A program made the position numbers and the translations under genes. From Sphingomonas hominis (GTDB lineage: Bacteria > Pseudomonadota > Alphaproteobacteria > Sphingomonadales > Sphingomonadaceae), in the NCBI RefSeq assembly GCF_013328205.1, contig NZ_JABULH010000005.1, positions 124,001-188,000 on the forward strand: a stretch of 64,000 nt of DNA, written 5' to 3'. A model generated the notes under the pieces. It was not told where the DNA came from and searched no databases. It saw nothing but the letters and a program-made list of their open reading frames with translations. How positions within the stretch are numbered: position 1 is the first letter of the stretch; every line of letters begins with the position of its first letter. This document shows positions 18,209 through 26,974 of this stretch, one piece after another.

Positions 18209-19090
18209 CTAAACGCCCAGATCGTGCTCGATCACGTGGTCGGCGATCTGGCCGGCCGTCGTCCACCAGATGCGTGGGTCGTTATCGGCGCGTAGCCGCT
18301 CTAAGGCGCGCGCGAGCGGCGGCAAACGGTGCGCCTGACCCATGATATACGGGTGGAGCGCGACGCCGAGCACCAGCGGGCGGCGGTCGCACTCGCTGAG
18401 CAATTGCGCCACCGCATCCTCGATCGTCGCGGCGAACTGCGATGCCTCGCCGTTGCGCGCGACGATCGCGGGAATGTCGTTGATCTCCTGCGAATAGGGC
18501 ACCGACAGCAGCCGGCCCGTGTCGGTCGACAGCCACGTCGGCTGGTCGTCGTGCGCCCAGTCGAGCGTGTAACGGTAACCAGCCTGGTGCAGCAGATCGG
18601 GCGTGTCGTGGCTTTCGGAGATCCACGGCCCGAGCCAGCCGGTCGGCCGCGTGCCGAGCGCCGCCAGCGCGTCGGTGGTGCGCGCGATCAGATCGCGTTC
18701 GTCGGATTGCGACAGCTCGCCCTGCGCGGCGGCGTTGCTCTCTCCGTGCGCCGCAATCTCGTAGCCGCGCGCGACGCACGCCTCGGCGAGGCCGGGGCAG
18801 GTCGCGAGCACGTCGGCGTTGAGCAGCGCGGTGGCGGGTAAGCCGAGCCGGTCGAACAAATCAAACAGCCGCCACGCGCCGACGCGGTTGCCGTAATCGC
18901 GCCACGCATAGTTGAGCACGTCGGGCTGGTTCTTGGGCGGGGCGAGCTCGGCACCCATCCCGCCGCCGAAGTCGAACACCTCGTAATTAATGCCGAAGTA
19001 GATCGCGAGCCGCTTGCCCTCGGGCCAGTCGTAGTCGGGACGATCGGTGATCGGGCGATAAGCATAGCGCGGCGGGGTGGAGACGGTCAT
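18209..19090 (-). CDS. Polysaccharide deacetylase family protein, PuuE/allantoinase-like
   Basis: A 293-residue NodB-fold enzyme. Visible features are RLAIYFGINYEVFDFG at the first strand, a LFDLFDRLGLPATALLNADV helix-strand, YEIAAHGESNA (His metal-ligand region), the TGWLGPWISESHDTPDLLHQAGYRYTLDW block, and LGVALHPYIMGQAHR with the second active-site His. This arrangement matches the cytosolic PuuE-type allantoinase or N-deacylase branch rather than chitin deacetylases, and there is no signal peptide. No purine-catabolism genes lie nearby, so the substrate is left open. Confidence 0.75.
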   Translation of the reverse strand: MTVSTPPRYAYRPITDRPDYDWPEGKRLAIYFGINYEVFDFGGGMGAELAPPKNQPDVLNYAWRDYGNRVGAWRLFDLFDRLGLPATALLNADVLATCPGLAEACVARGYEIAAHGESNAAAQGELSQSDERDLIARTTDALAALGTRPTGWLGPWISESHDTPDLLHQAGYRYTLDWAHDDQPTWLSTDTGRLLSVPYSQEINDIPAIVARNGEASQFAATIEDAVAQLLSECDRRPLVLGVALHPYIMGQAHRLPPLARALERLRADNDPRIWWTTAGQIADHVIEHDLGV

Positions 19091-19129
19091 CGCCCCACAA
19101 CGCGCGCGCGGCGCGAAATTACCCGCGCC

Positions 19130-19957
19130 TCAATGATCGTGGTCGTGCGCGTGCCCATGGTCATGCGCGCCGTGCAGCGCTTCCAGCACGTCGTCGGTGC
19201 GCGCGGGGTCGCCGATCGCAAGCACGTGGCCCGCGCTCGCCGCGGTCAGCGGATCGCCGTTCCAGTCGCACATCCGCCCGCCGGCGCCCTCAACCACCGG
19301 CACTAGCGCGGCGAAATCGTAGAGCTGGAGCCCCGATTCGCACACCAGGTCGAGGTGGCCGCTGGCGAGCAGTCCGTAATTGTAGCAGTCCCCGCCATAG
19401 ACCGGACCCTGCCTGGGCGAGCCGCCGCTGACCGCCGCGACCAGCGACAAATAATGCGGCACGTCGCCGTCGCCGAACAGGTGCGGGCTGGTTGTCGCGA
19501 TCGTCGCGCCCGCGAGCGCGGCACAGGCACGGGTGCGTGCCGGCGCACCGTTGAACTCGGTCGCGCGGCCGGCGACACCGATCCAGCGCTCGCGCTGTAC
19601 CGGCTGGTCGATGATTCCGAGCACCGGCCAGCCATCCTCGACCAGCGCGATCAGCGTGCCGAAGATTGCGCGCCCAACCGTGAAGCTACGCGTGCCATCG
19701 ATCGGATCGAGCACCCATTGCCGCCCGGTGACGCCCGGCTTCTCGCCATATTCCTCGCCGACGATGCCGTCGCCCGAGCGTTCGGCGTCGAGGATGCGGC
19801 GCATCGCGGCCTCCGCCTCGGTGTCGGCGAGCGTGACGGGAGATTGGTCGTCCTTCATCCGCACGCCGGCGTCGGCGCGGAAATACGGTCGGATCACCGC
19901 GCCGGCGGCGTCGGCGAGGCGGTGGGCGAGTTGGATGTCGGCGGGGCGTACGGGCAT
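19130..19957 (-). CDS. Inositol monophosphatase family phosphatase, probable histidinol-phosphatase
   Basis: A 275-residue Mg-dependent phosphatase. Motif A is seen as GEEYGEK and DPIDGTRSFTVG, the metal-binding core of the family, and the C-terminal motif as YDFAALVPVVEGAGG. The GTRSF and D-FAALVP forms resemble the HisN-type histidinol phosphatases of actinobacteria and alphaproteobacteria. The last 14 residues, HGAHDHGHAHDHDH, are a His/Asp tail that could bind nickel, zinc or copper and is unusual for the family. No histidine gene adjoins it; hisC lies 20 kb away. Confidence 0.75.
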   Translation of the reverse strand: MPVRPADIQLAHRLADAAGAVIRPYFRADAGVRMKDDQSPVTLADTEAEAAMRRILDAERSGDGIVGEEYGEKPGVTGRQWVLDPIDGTRSFTVGRAIFGTLIALVEDGWPVLGIIDQPVQRERWIGVAGRATEFNGAPARTRACAALAGATIATTSPHLFGDGDVPHYLSLVAAVSGGSPRQGPVYGGDCYNYGLLASGHLDLVCESGLQLYDFAALVPVVEGAGGRMCDWNGDPLTAASAGHVLAIGDPARTDDVLEALHGAHDHGHAHDHDH

Positions 19958-20023
19958 AAACGTGGTGCCTATCGCGGTGCGCGGCGCGGCGCTAGGATGC
20001 GGCGCAACAGGAGACCTATACTC

Positions 20024-20563
20024 ATGCGTGCCTTCGCCACCATCATCGCCGCCGCCGCGACCCTCGCTGCCCTGCCCGCCGCGGCGACGCTCGCGACCGG
20101 TGCCAAGGCGCCGACGTTCTCCACGCGCGGTGCGATGGCGGGCAAGGTGATCTCGGTTGACCTCGCCAAGGAACTGCGTCGCGGTCCGGTTGTGCTCTAC
20201 TTCTTCCCCGCGGCGTTCACCGGCGGCTGCAACGCGGAGGCGCGCGCTTTTGCCGAGGCCGTGCCGCAGTTCGAGGCGGCGGGCGCGCGCGTAATCGGCA
20301 TGTCGGCCGACGACGTGCCGACGCTGCAGAAATTCTCGTCGAGCGAGTGCGCGGGCAAGTTCGCGGTGGCGAGCGCCGGGCCGCGCGTGATCGCAGGGTA
20401 TGACGTGGCGCTGGGCCAGGCGATCAAGGGACGCAACGTGACCAGCCGCACCAGCTACGTCATCGGCCGCGACGGTCGTATCGCCTTCGTCCACGCCGAC
20501 ATGAACCCGGCCGAGCACGTGCAGACGACGCTGGCGGCGGTGAAGCGGTTGGCGGCGCGCTGA
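20024..20563 (+). CDS. Exported peroxiredoxin (AhpC/TSA family)
   Basis: A 179-residue protein with a signal peptide (residues 1-22, ending AAAT), then a thioredoxin-fold peroxiredoxin domain. The peroxidatic site reads PAAFTGGCNAEARAF, where most relatives have FTPGC; Cys therefore remains but the usual Pro is Gly. A later Cys in SSECAGKFAV may act as the resolving residue. The family reduces peroxides with thiols; the signal places this one in the periplasm, which is less common for BCP-type enzymes. The start has AGGAG eight to ten bases upstream. It is monocistronic. Confidence 0.8.
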   Translation: MRAFATIIAAAATLAALPAAATLATGAKAPTFSTRGAMAGKVISVDLAKELRRGPVVLYFFPAAFTGGCNAEARAFAEAVPQFEAAGARVIGMSADDVPTLQKFSSSECAGKFAVASAGPRVIAGYDVALGQAIKGRNVTSRTSYVIGRDGRIAFVHADMNPAEHVQTTLAAVKRLAAR

Positions 20564-20682
20564 GTCGCCGGTCACCGGCCTGACGCAACAATCATAAGAG
20601 AAAACGCCGCGTCACACACGGGATGTTAGCAATCCTGTCCTATCGCGGTGCCGAACGGGGATCGCGGCTGGGGGGTTAAGGC

Positions 20683-21774
20683 GTGGCGACGAGATTGCGG
20701 AACGTACACGACGCCACCGATGCGAACACGATGGTGGCGCGGATCATGGCGTTCCTGGGCGAACATTGGCTGCACCCCGACCCGGTCAATTACGCCCTCG
20801 CCTATGACGTCGTGTGTCATCCCGACTGCCCGCGCGCGCGCGAGGTCGCGCGGTTGACGCAGGACGGCGTGCGCCTGTCGGGCGGCGACATCGTTCGGCT
20901 GGGTGGCAGTGCGCGCAGTGCGGCGCCAATCGCGCTGGTGACCTCACCGGCGCAGGCTGGCCCGGTCCCATCCGCACCCGCCACGCCTGCTGCGCCCGCC
21001 CCGGTCGCCTCGCCGCCCGACCAGCGCGACGATGCGCTGGCCGCGCGCGCGCTGGCGCAGGTCGCGGGGTTCAGCGACACGCTGCACGCGATCCACAGCG
21101 AAACCAACCATTTCGGCCGCGATCTGGCGGCGACGGCCGAGGCGATCCGCGTCGGTGGTGCCGATGCCGGGGTAGAGCGGATCTCGCACCTGACCGCGGC
21201 GATGATCGAGCGGGTCCACCAGGCCGAATCGCGGTTGGAACAAGCGAAGCACGAGACGGCGGAACTGCGCGCGGCGTTGGAGGAGGCACGCACCAGCGCG
21301 CAGACCGACCCACTGACCGAGCTGCCCAACCGCCGCGCGTTCGACGACGCCTTCACCGCGTTGTCCCCCGACACGCCGGTGGCGGTCGCGATCTGCGACA
21401 TCGACTTCTTCAAGCGCGTCAACGACGCCTTCGGCCACGCGGTCGGCGACCGCGTGCTGAAGCTGGTCGCGCAATTGCTCGAGCGCGAGGTCGGGTGCAC
21501 CGTCGCGCGCTACGGCGGCGAGGAGTTCGCCCTGTTGTTCGAATCGCGCAATGTCGGCGAGGTACGATCGCGGATCGAGGCGGCGCGCGACGCGATCGGC
21601 GCGCGACGATTGCGCGACCGCGACACCGATCGTCCGATCGGGACGATCAACTTCTCCGCCGGGGTGGCGCTGGGACAAGCGAGCGACACGCTGATCCCGC
21701 TGATGGAACGCGCCGACCGCGCGCTCTACGCCGCCAAGCAGGCCGGGCGTGGCCGCACGATGGTCGCGCCATAA
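20683..21774 (+). CDS. GGDEF domain protein, probable diguanylate cyclase
   Basis: A 363-residue soluble protein starting with GTG. The N-terminal part (about 1-70) has WLHPDPVNYALAYDVV, a sensory-like helical segment common before GGDEF domains in sphingomonads. A Pro/Ala linker, then a coiled coil (IERVHQAESRLEQAKHETAE) lead to the catalytic domain DPLTELPNRRAFDDAF with the active site RYGGEEFALLF. A standard RxxD inhibitory site five residues upstream of GGEEF is not present. It should make cyclic di-GMP. No transmembrane segment is seen. Confidence 0.85.
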   Translation: MATRLRNVHDATDANTMVARIMAFLGEHWLHPDPVNYALAYDVVCHPDCPRAREVARLTQDGVRLSGGDIVRLGGSARSAAPIALVTSPAQAGPVPSAPATPAAPAPVASPPDQRDDALAARALAQVAGFSDTLHAIHSETNHFGRDLAATAEAIRVGGADAGVERISHLTAAMIERVHQAESRLEQAKHETAELRAALEEARTSAQTDPLTELPNRRAFDDAFTALSPDTPVAVAICDIDFFKRVNDAFGHAVGDRVLKLVAQLLEREVGCTVARYGGEEFALLFESRNVGEVRSRIEAARDAIGARRLRDRDTDRPIGTINFSAGVALGQASDTLIPLMERADRALYAAKQAGRGRTMVAP

Positions 21775-21934
21775 AGTGGCGCGGATCGCCGCGACCATGC
21801 GGCGGATCGCGCCAACCTGCTCGATCGCTCAGTGCTAAGCTGTTGATCGTGAACGAATACTGAAATTGGCACGCTGGGTGCTACGCCTCTTGCATCGATC
21901 GGAACGGCCGATCGAGCAACAGGAGTTCACCACC

Positions 21935-22045
21935 ATGATCCGCACCTTTGACGCCGTCGCTCGCCAGGCATTCGCCCTCGTTGCCGCTTTCTCGGTCGCC
22001 GCGCTGATGATCGGCGCCGCGGTTCCCGTGTCGCCGATCGCGTGA
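21935..22045 (+). CDS. 36-residue membrane peptide
   Basis: The peptide reads MIRTFDAVARQAFALVAAFS and continues VAALMIGAAVPVSPIA, with one hydrophobic helix of about 22 residues. ACAGGAG lies ten bases before the ATG. It is followed nine bases later by another tiny hydrophobic frame. Such short conserved peptides are met at similar sites in other sphingomonads, but I cannot name a function. Low confidence because of size. Confidence 0.45.
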   Translation: MIRTFDAVARQAFALVAAFSVAALMIGAAVPVSPIA

Positions 22046-22053
22046 GGTCGGCA

Positions 22054-22152
22054 ATGACCGGTCTCGCTCACCGTCCGCTCGCACTCGTCTTGGCGAGCAT
22101 CGTGACCACCGCCATGCTGTTGTGGATCGACCCGGGTAGCGCGATCGTCTGA
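22054..22152 (+). CDS. 32-residue membrane peptide
   Basis: The frame begins MTGLAHRPLALVLASIVTTA and ends MLLWIDPGSAIV, with one hydrophobic segment. It starts 9 bases after the preceding small frame, with AGGTCGGCA upstream as a poor ribosome-binding site. The two may be a bicistronic pair. Function unknown. Confidence 0.35.
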   Translation: MTGLAHRPLALVLASIVTTAMLLWIDPGSAIV

Positions 22153-22190
22153 TCGCGGCACCCGCGCAGGGCCGCCGGCGTTATCGCCCT

Positions 22191-22604
22191 ATGTCCGACC
22201 CCCTCAACCGTTTCGTCGCCGCGCAGGCCGACAGTTACGACAGTGCGCTGGCCGAGCTCACCGCCGGGGCGAAGCGCAGCCACTGGATGTGGTTCATCTT
22301 TCCGCAGATCGCCGGGCTGGGCCGCAGCGCCACCGCGATCCATTATGCGATTGCCGACCTGGATGAAGCGCGCGCCTATCTGGCGCACCCGCTGCTCGGG
22401 ACGCGCTATCTCGCCTGCGTCGACGCGCTGCTGCGCCACACCGGGCGCGATGCGCGCGCAATCATGGGCGAGATCGACGCGGTGAAGCTGCGCTCGTCGC
22501 TGACGCTGTTCGACGCCGCGGGCGCGCCGCCCGCCGTCGCCCGCGCGCTCGATACCTTTTTCCCCGCGCCCGACGCCGCGACGCTGCGGTTGATCGGACG
22601 GTAG
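22191..22604 (+). CDS. DUF1810 family protein
   Basis: A 137-residue soluble protein: LNRFVAAQADSYDSALAELTAG, then KRSHWMWFIFPQIAGLGRS, the signature of DUF1810, then YAIADLDEARAYLAHPLLGTRY and RSSLTLFD. Function is unknown; relatives include the E. coli YccM-region and eukaryotic calpastatin-like annotations that are not supported by biochemistry. It converges with a small lipoprotein gene, one base apart. Confidence 0.85.
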   Translation: MSDPLNRFVAAQADSYDSALAELTAGAKRSHWMWFIFPQIAGLGRSATAIHYAIADLDEARAYLAHPLLGTRYLACVDALLRHTGRDARAIMGEIDAVKLRSSLTLFDAAGAPPAVARALDTFFPAPDAATLRLIGR

Positions 22605-22605
22605 C

Positions 22606-22944
22606 TCAGCGCGCCTGCGACACGGGCGTCACCAGCGCGGTGCCGTCGTTGCTCAACACCACCGTCCAGCGCGTGCGCGCGTCGCAGGTGACGATCCACG
22701 CCGGGCGACCGTCGGTCGTCTTGGTCGCGGTGGCGTCGGTCAGCTCCTGGCAGTCCTGCCCGGCGTCGCGCACCGCGCGGAACAGCACGCCGAAGCGCTG
22801 CCGCTCGCCCAATGCCTCGACCCGCGCGACGTAATTGCCGACGGTGGTGACCGGCTCCGGCACCGACGGTGCCTCGTTCGACGGCTGCTGACAGGCGCCC
22901 AGCGTCAGCAGCGCGGGCGCCAAGAAGAGGAGGTTGCGGCTCAT
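22606..22944 (-). CDS. Small hypothetical lipoprotein
   Basis: A 112-residue protein with signal peptide MSRNLLFLAPALLTLGACQQ; lipobox LGAC with Cys18 as modified residue. The mature part holds FGVLFRAVRDAGQDCQELTDA and GRPAWIVTCDARTRWTVVLS, with two cysteines that could form a disulfide. It resembles small sphingomonad envelope proteins of unknown role. ATG 22944 overlaps no other gene. Confidence 0.65.
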   Translation of the reverse strand: MSRNLLFLAPALLTLGACQQPSNEAPSVPEPVTTVGNYVARVEALGERQRFGVLFRAVRDAGQDCQELTDATATKTTDGRPAWIVTCDARTRWTVVLSNDGTALVTPVSQAR

Positions 22945-23096
22945 AACGGGCGATGATGTAGCGTCGACCCGCGCGCAAGACGAGCGGCAACCGTCACTCC
23001 GAGTGGATGCCTGCACGATTCCGCTTGCGCCCGCGCGTCGCGACGACGACGCTGCACCATCACGCGGCGAGCGATGATGGTTGAGTGGAGAGTGAG

Positions 23097-24557
23097 ATGC
23101 GTGCGGGGCGTTTTTCCGGTTTGCTGGCAAGTGCGGCACTGCTCGCATCATGCGGTGGCGGCGATGGTGGCGGGTCGGGCAGCGGCGTTCCGATTGCATC
23201 GGCGCCGACGCCCACACCCGCCGCTTCCCCGACACCGACCGCGGCGGCGGGCTGTTCGCTGCGCGAGCGGCAGGATTGGGCGTTCGCCCAGTTGAACGAA
23301 TGGTATCTGTTTCCCGAAACGCTGCCGGCCTCGCTCAGCCCGGCGGGCTATTCCACGGTGGACGATTACGTCGACGCGCTGACCGCCACTGCGCGCGCGC
23401 AGCGCAAGGATCGGTATTTCACCTATCTGACCTCGATCGCCGAGGAGAATGCCTATTATAGCGCCGGCGCGAGCGGCGGGTTCGGCATCCGGCTGGGTTA
23501 CGACACCACCAACCGCCGCGTCGGCATCATTGAAGCGTTCGAAGGCGCACCCGCGCTCGCCGCCGGGCTCGACCGCGGCACCGAGATCCTGGCGATCGGG
23601 ACCAGCGCCGATACGCTGCGCACCACCAGCGACCTGATCGCGGCGAACGGCCCGCAGGGCGTGGTCGACGCGCTCGGCCCCGACAATGCGGGCACGACGC
23701 GCGTGCTGCGCGTGTCGGACAACAGCGGAACGCGCAACGTCACGCTGACCAAGGCGGACTTCAACCTGACGCCGGTGTCGTCGCGCTACGGCGCGAAGAT
23801 CATCACCGACAACGGGATGCGCGTCGGTTACGTCAACCTGCGCACCTTTATCGGCACCGCCGATGCCGGGCTGCGATCGGCGTTTCAGCAATTCCGCGAC
23901 GCCGGCATCACCAACGTGATCGTCGACGTGCGCTACAACGGCGGCGGGTCGCTCTCGATCGCGGAATTGTTCACCGACCTGCTCGGTGGTGCGCGGTCCA
24001 CCAACGACGTGCAGAGCTATATCACGTTCCGCCCGTCCAAGGCATCGCAGAACGAGACGACCTATTTCTCGCCGCAGCCGCAATCGATCGCACCGACCAA
24101 GATCGCCTTTATCGGCACCGGCAGCACCGCGTCGGCGAGCGAGTACGTCATCAACTCGATGCTGCCGTACCTTCGGAGCAACGTCGCGCTGATCGGCAGC
24201 AACACCTATGGCAAGCCGGTCGGGCAGATCGCGCTCGACCGGTCGCAATGCGACGACCGGCTGCGCGTGATCGCGCTCGCGCTGCAGAATGCGTCGCGTC
24301 AGGGCGATTATTACGACGGGCTGGCGACCAAGGTGGAAACGTCGTGCCAGGCGGTGGACGATGCGACCTATCAGATGGGCGACCCGCGCGAAGCGTCGAC
24401 GCGCGCCGCGCTCAACTTCCTGCAAGGGCGCGGCTGCACGCGGATCGGGGCCACCGCTTCGGTGGAGCGTGCCACGACGCCGTTCGCGCAGCGCCAGCAA
24501 TTGCTCAGCCCGGAGCGTCCGTCGACCGCGCAGCGCGAGACGCCAGGGCTGTTCTGA
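23097..24557 (+). CDS. S41 family peptidase (carboxy-terminal processing type), lipoprotein
   Basis: A 486-residue exported protein. The signal MRAGRFSGLLASAALLASCG has a lipobox, followed by a TPTPAASPTPTAAA linker. A PDZ-like region (GGFGIRLGYDTTNRRVGII, GTEILAIG) precedes the catalytic domain: GYVNLRTFIGTADAGLRSAF, NVIVDVRYNGGGSLSIAEL, the nucleophile Ser in GTGSTASASEYVINSM, and the Lys in NTYGKPVGQ. These are the Ser-Lys dyad elements of the Ctp/S41 family. The role is envelope proteolysis; the natural substrate is unknown. ATG 23097 has GGAG six bases upstream. Confidence 0.85.
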   Translation: MRAGRFSGLLASAALLASCGGGDGGGSGSGVPIASAPTPTPAASPTPTAAAGCSLRERQDWAFAQLNEWYLFPETLPASLSPAGYSTVDDYVDALTATARAQRKDRYFTYLTSIAEENAYYSAGASGGFGIRLGYDTTNRRVGIIEAFEGAPALAAGLDRGTEILAIGTSADTLRTTSDLIAANGPQGVVDALGPDNAGTTRVLRVSDNSGTRNVTLTKADFNLTPVSSRYGAKIITDNGMRVGYVNLRTFIGTADAGLRSAFQQFRDAGITNVIVDVRYNGGGSLSIAELFTDLLGGARSTNDVQSYITFRPSKASQNETTYFSPQPQSIAPTKIAFIGTGSTASASEYVINSMLPYLRSNVALIGSNTYGKPVGQIALDRSQCDDRLRVIALALQNASRQGDYYDGLATKVETSCQAVDDATYQMGDPREASTRAALNFLQGRGCTRIGATASVERATTPFAQRQQLLSPERPSTAQRETPGLF

Positions 24558-24633
24558 CGCGCACGCTAGCGGGACTGTTCGGGCGTGCTCGCGCGCGCTA
24601 GGCGTTGCTGTCCGTCTGCGTGAAAGGTGAGCA

Positions 24634-25539
24634 ATGGCATTCTGCACCCAATGCGGCACGCGATTGCCCGATCAGGCACGCTTCTGCCCGCGCTGCGGCG
24701 CGGCCGCCCCAACGCTCGACCCGCCGACGGACGCCGACCGCGCTGTTGAGCCTGAGCGCCCGCGCGCGCCGCTCGTGCCCCCTGCCGCGAGCGGACCCGA
24801 GCTGCCGGCCGATGGTCTGCATTTCGGCCCCGCGCCGCGCACCGGCGCGGTTTTAGGCGCGACGACGGGTGAACGCGCCGAGCCGCGACGTGCATCGCTG
24901 CCGCCCCCGCTCGCCCCCGCTCCGACGCGGCGCGACGACGACGACGAGGAGGACGCGGACGAGGGCGGCACCAGCACCGGCACGCGGTTGCTGGTGATCC
25001 TGGCGCTGATCGCGGCGGCGGTGCTCGCGGTCGTATTCTGGCAGCAGCGCGACGGCGCGCGACCCGTCGCCGAGGTCGCGACCAACGCGAGCGAGCCCGC
25101 CCCCGAACCCAGCAGCGAACCCGCCGAGGTGGCGAGCGCGCCGCTGCCCGAGCCTGAGCCGACCCCCACACCATCCCCGACGCTGGAGGTGGCGCAAACC
25201 GGCGACGAGATCGGCTCGACCGCATCGCTCAACCCGAACGGCGAGGCGGCGATCCCCGCCGCCGCGATCGACACCGCGTTCGACGACGATCCCGACCGCG
25301 CGGGCGAGGAGTTCCCCGGCCCCGTGACGGTGCGCGGCACGGTGATCGGGCTGCTGTCCGACTCGCCGCCCGCGCTCAGCCTGGAAGGGCGTTCGCGCGG
25401 CAATTACGTGATCGCTGACCTGGCGGGCGACCAGCGCGACGCGCTGCAACTGCTGACCCGCGGGTCGGTGGTGCGGCTGCGCTGCGGCGCGGTGCGGCAT
25501 CAGTCGGGAACAACGGTGCTGTACGGCTGCCGCATCTGA
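24634..25539 (+). CDS. Zinc-ribbon membrane protein of unknown function
   Basis: A 301-residue protein. Residues 4-24 form a zinc ribbon (CTQCGTRLPDQARFCPRCG). A disordered acidic region (DDDDEEDADEGG) leads to a single transmembrane helix (LLVILALIAAAVLAVVFW), and a Glu/Pro-rich linker (EPEPTPTPSPTLEV) to a C-terminal extracytoplasmic domain with TVRGTVIGLLSDSPPALSLEG, which looks like a small OB-like fold. The role is unknown. It is upstream of gltX but probably separately transcribed. Confidence 0.7.
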   Translation: MAFCTQCGTRLPDQARFCPRCGAAAPTLDPPTDADRAVEPERPRAPLVPPAASGPELPADGLHFGPAPRTGAVLGATTGERAEPRRASLPPPLAPAPTRRDDDDEEDADEGGTSTGTRLLVILALIAAAVLAVVFWQQRDGARPVAEVATNASEPAPEPSSEPAEVASAPLPEPEPTPTPSPTLEVAQTGDEIGSTASLNPNGEAAIPAAAIDTAFDDDPDRAGEEFPGPVTVRGTVIGLLSDSPPALSLEGRSRGNYVIADLAGDQRDALQLLTRGSVVRLRCGAVRHQSGTTVLYGCRI

Positions 25540-25584
25540 GCGGCGAGGTTGAGCGTACGCTCACGCTTCTCTAGGGCCGCGCGC

Positions 25585-26931
25585 ATGACCGCTTCCCCGA
25601 TCGTCACCCGTTTCGCCCCTTCGCCGACCGGCCGGCTCCACGTCGGCAACGTGCGCGCGGCGTTGCACAATTGGATGTGGGCGAAGAAGAACGGCGGGCA
25701 CTTCATCCTGCGCATCGACGACACCGACGCGGCGCGCAGCGAGGAGCGGTTCGTCGACGCGATCCGCGCCGACCTCGCCTGGCTCGGCCTCCACCCCGAT
25801 CGTGAGGAGCGGCAGTCGGCGCGTTTCGAGCGCTACGACGCGGTGTTCGAGGAGCTACGCGCGGCGGGGCGGATCTACCCGGCATACGAGAGTGCGCAGG
25901 AGCTCGACCTCAAGCGCAAGATCGCGCGCGGGCGCGGGTTGCCGCCGGTGTACGACCGCGCCGCGCTGTCGCTGACGGCCGAGGATCACGCGCGCTTCGA
26001 GGCGGAGGGCACGCGCCCGCACTGGCGCTTCCGGCTCGATCACGCCGCGCCGATCACCTGGGACGACCTGATCCGCGGACCCCAGTCGTTCGACCCCGCG
26101 CAGTTGAGCGACCCCGTCATCCGCCGCGCCGACGGCTCGTGGCTCTACCTGCTGCCGAGCGCGATCGACGACGTGGACATGGGCGTCACCCATGTCGTGC
26201 GCGGCGAGGATCACGTGTCGAACACCGCGCTGCAGCTGCAGATGTTCGACGCGATGGGGGCGGCGCACCCGCGTTTCGCGCACGAGGCGCTGCTGACCGG
26301 CAGCGAGGGCAAGCTGTCCAAGCGATTGGGCGCGCTGGGCATGAACGAGCTGCGCGAGAGCGGGATCGAGCCCGCCGCGATCGTCTCGCTGCTTGCGCGG
26401 CTCGGCACCAGCGATCCCGTCGAGCCGATGGTCGACCCCGCCCCGCTCGTCGCCGCGTTCGACTTCGCGCATTTCGGCCGCGCGCCGGCGCGCTTCGACG
26501 AGGCCGAGCTCGCGCAGGTCAACGCGCGCGTCATCCACCAGCTCGATTACGGCGTGGTCGCCGATCGCCTGCCCGCGGGCATGGATGCGGCCGGGTGGGA
26601 GGCGGTGCGCCCCAACCTCCATACCGTCGCCGAAGCGGCGGACTGGTGGCACGTCGTCGAGGGGCCAATCGAGACGGTGGCCGCGGGCGAGGACGCCGAT
26701 TACCTCGCGCAAGCCGCCGCCGCCGCGCGCGCGATCGACTGGGCCGGCGACCCGTGGCACGCGCTGACCAATGCGCTCAAGGCCGACACCGGGCGCAAAG
26801 GAAAGGCACTATTCCTCCCGTTGCGCCGCGTGCTGACCGGCCGCGACCACGGCCCCGACATGGCGGCGCTGCTGCCGTTGATCGGACAGGCGCGTAGCAT
26901 CGAGCGGTTGGAGGCGGCGGCACGCGGGTAA
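25585..26931 (+). CDS. gltX: Glutamate--tRNA ligase
   Basis: A 448-residue class I aminoacyl-tRNA synthetase. The ATP-binding HIGH-type motif is FAPSPTGRLHVGN, the second motif is GKLSKRLGALG. The zinc-region is absent, as in the shorter GluRS group. The LHVGNVRAALHNWMWA form marks the alphaproteobacterial GluRS lineage that often coexists with a second copy, so this may be one of two paralogues; some such copies charge only part of the tRNA-Glu or tRNA-Gln pool. ATG 25585 fits the conserved start. Confidence 0.93.
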   Translation: MTASPIVTRFAPSPTGRLHVGNVRAALHNWMWAKKNGGHFILRIDDTDAARSEERFVDAIRADLAWLGLHPDREERQSARFERYDAVFEELRAAGRIYPAYESAQELDLKRKIARGRGLPPVYDRAALSLTAEDHARFEAEGTRPHWRFRLDHAAPITWDDLIRGPQSFDPAQLSDPVIRRADGSWLYLLPSAIDDVDMGVTHVVRGEDHVSNTALQLQMFDAMGAAHPRFAHEALLTGSEGKLSKRLGALGMNELRESGIEPAAIVSLLARLGTSDPVEPMVDPAPLVAAFDFAHFGRAPARFDEAELAQVNARVIHQLDYGVVADRLPAGMDAAGWEAVRPNLHTVAEAADWWHVVEGPIETVAAGEDADYLAQAAAAARAIDWAGDPWHALTNALKADTGRKGKALFLPLRRVLTGRDHGPDMAALLPLIGQARSIERLEAAARG

Positions 26932-26974
26932 GGCGGGACTCGCACGCGTCACGCACGCGTCCTATATCGGTTCC

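Noticed and set aside
23148-24659. 503-codon open frame antisense to the S41 peptidase
   Set aside because: Arg-rich shadow without motifs; the plus strand carries an intact signal peptide and catalytic dyad.
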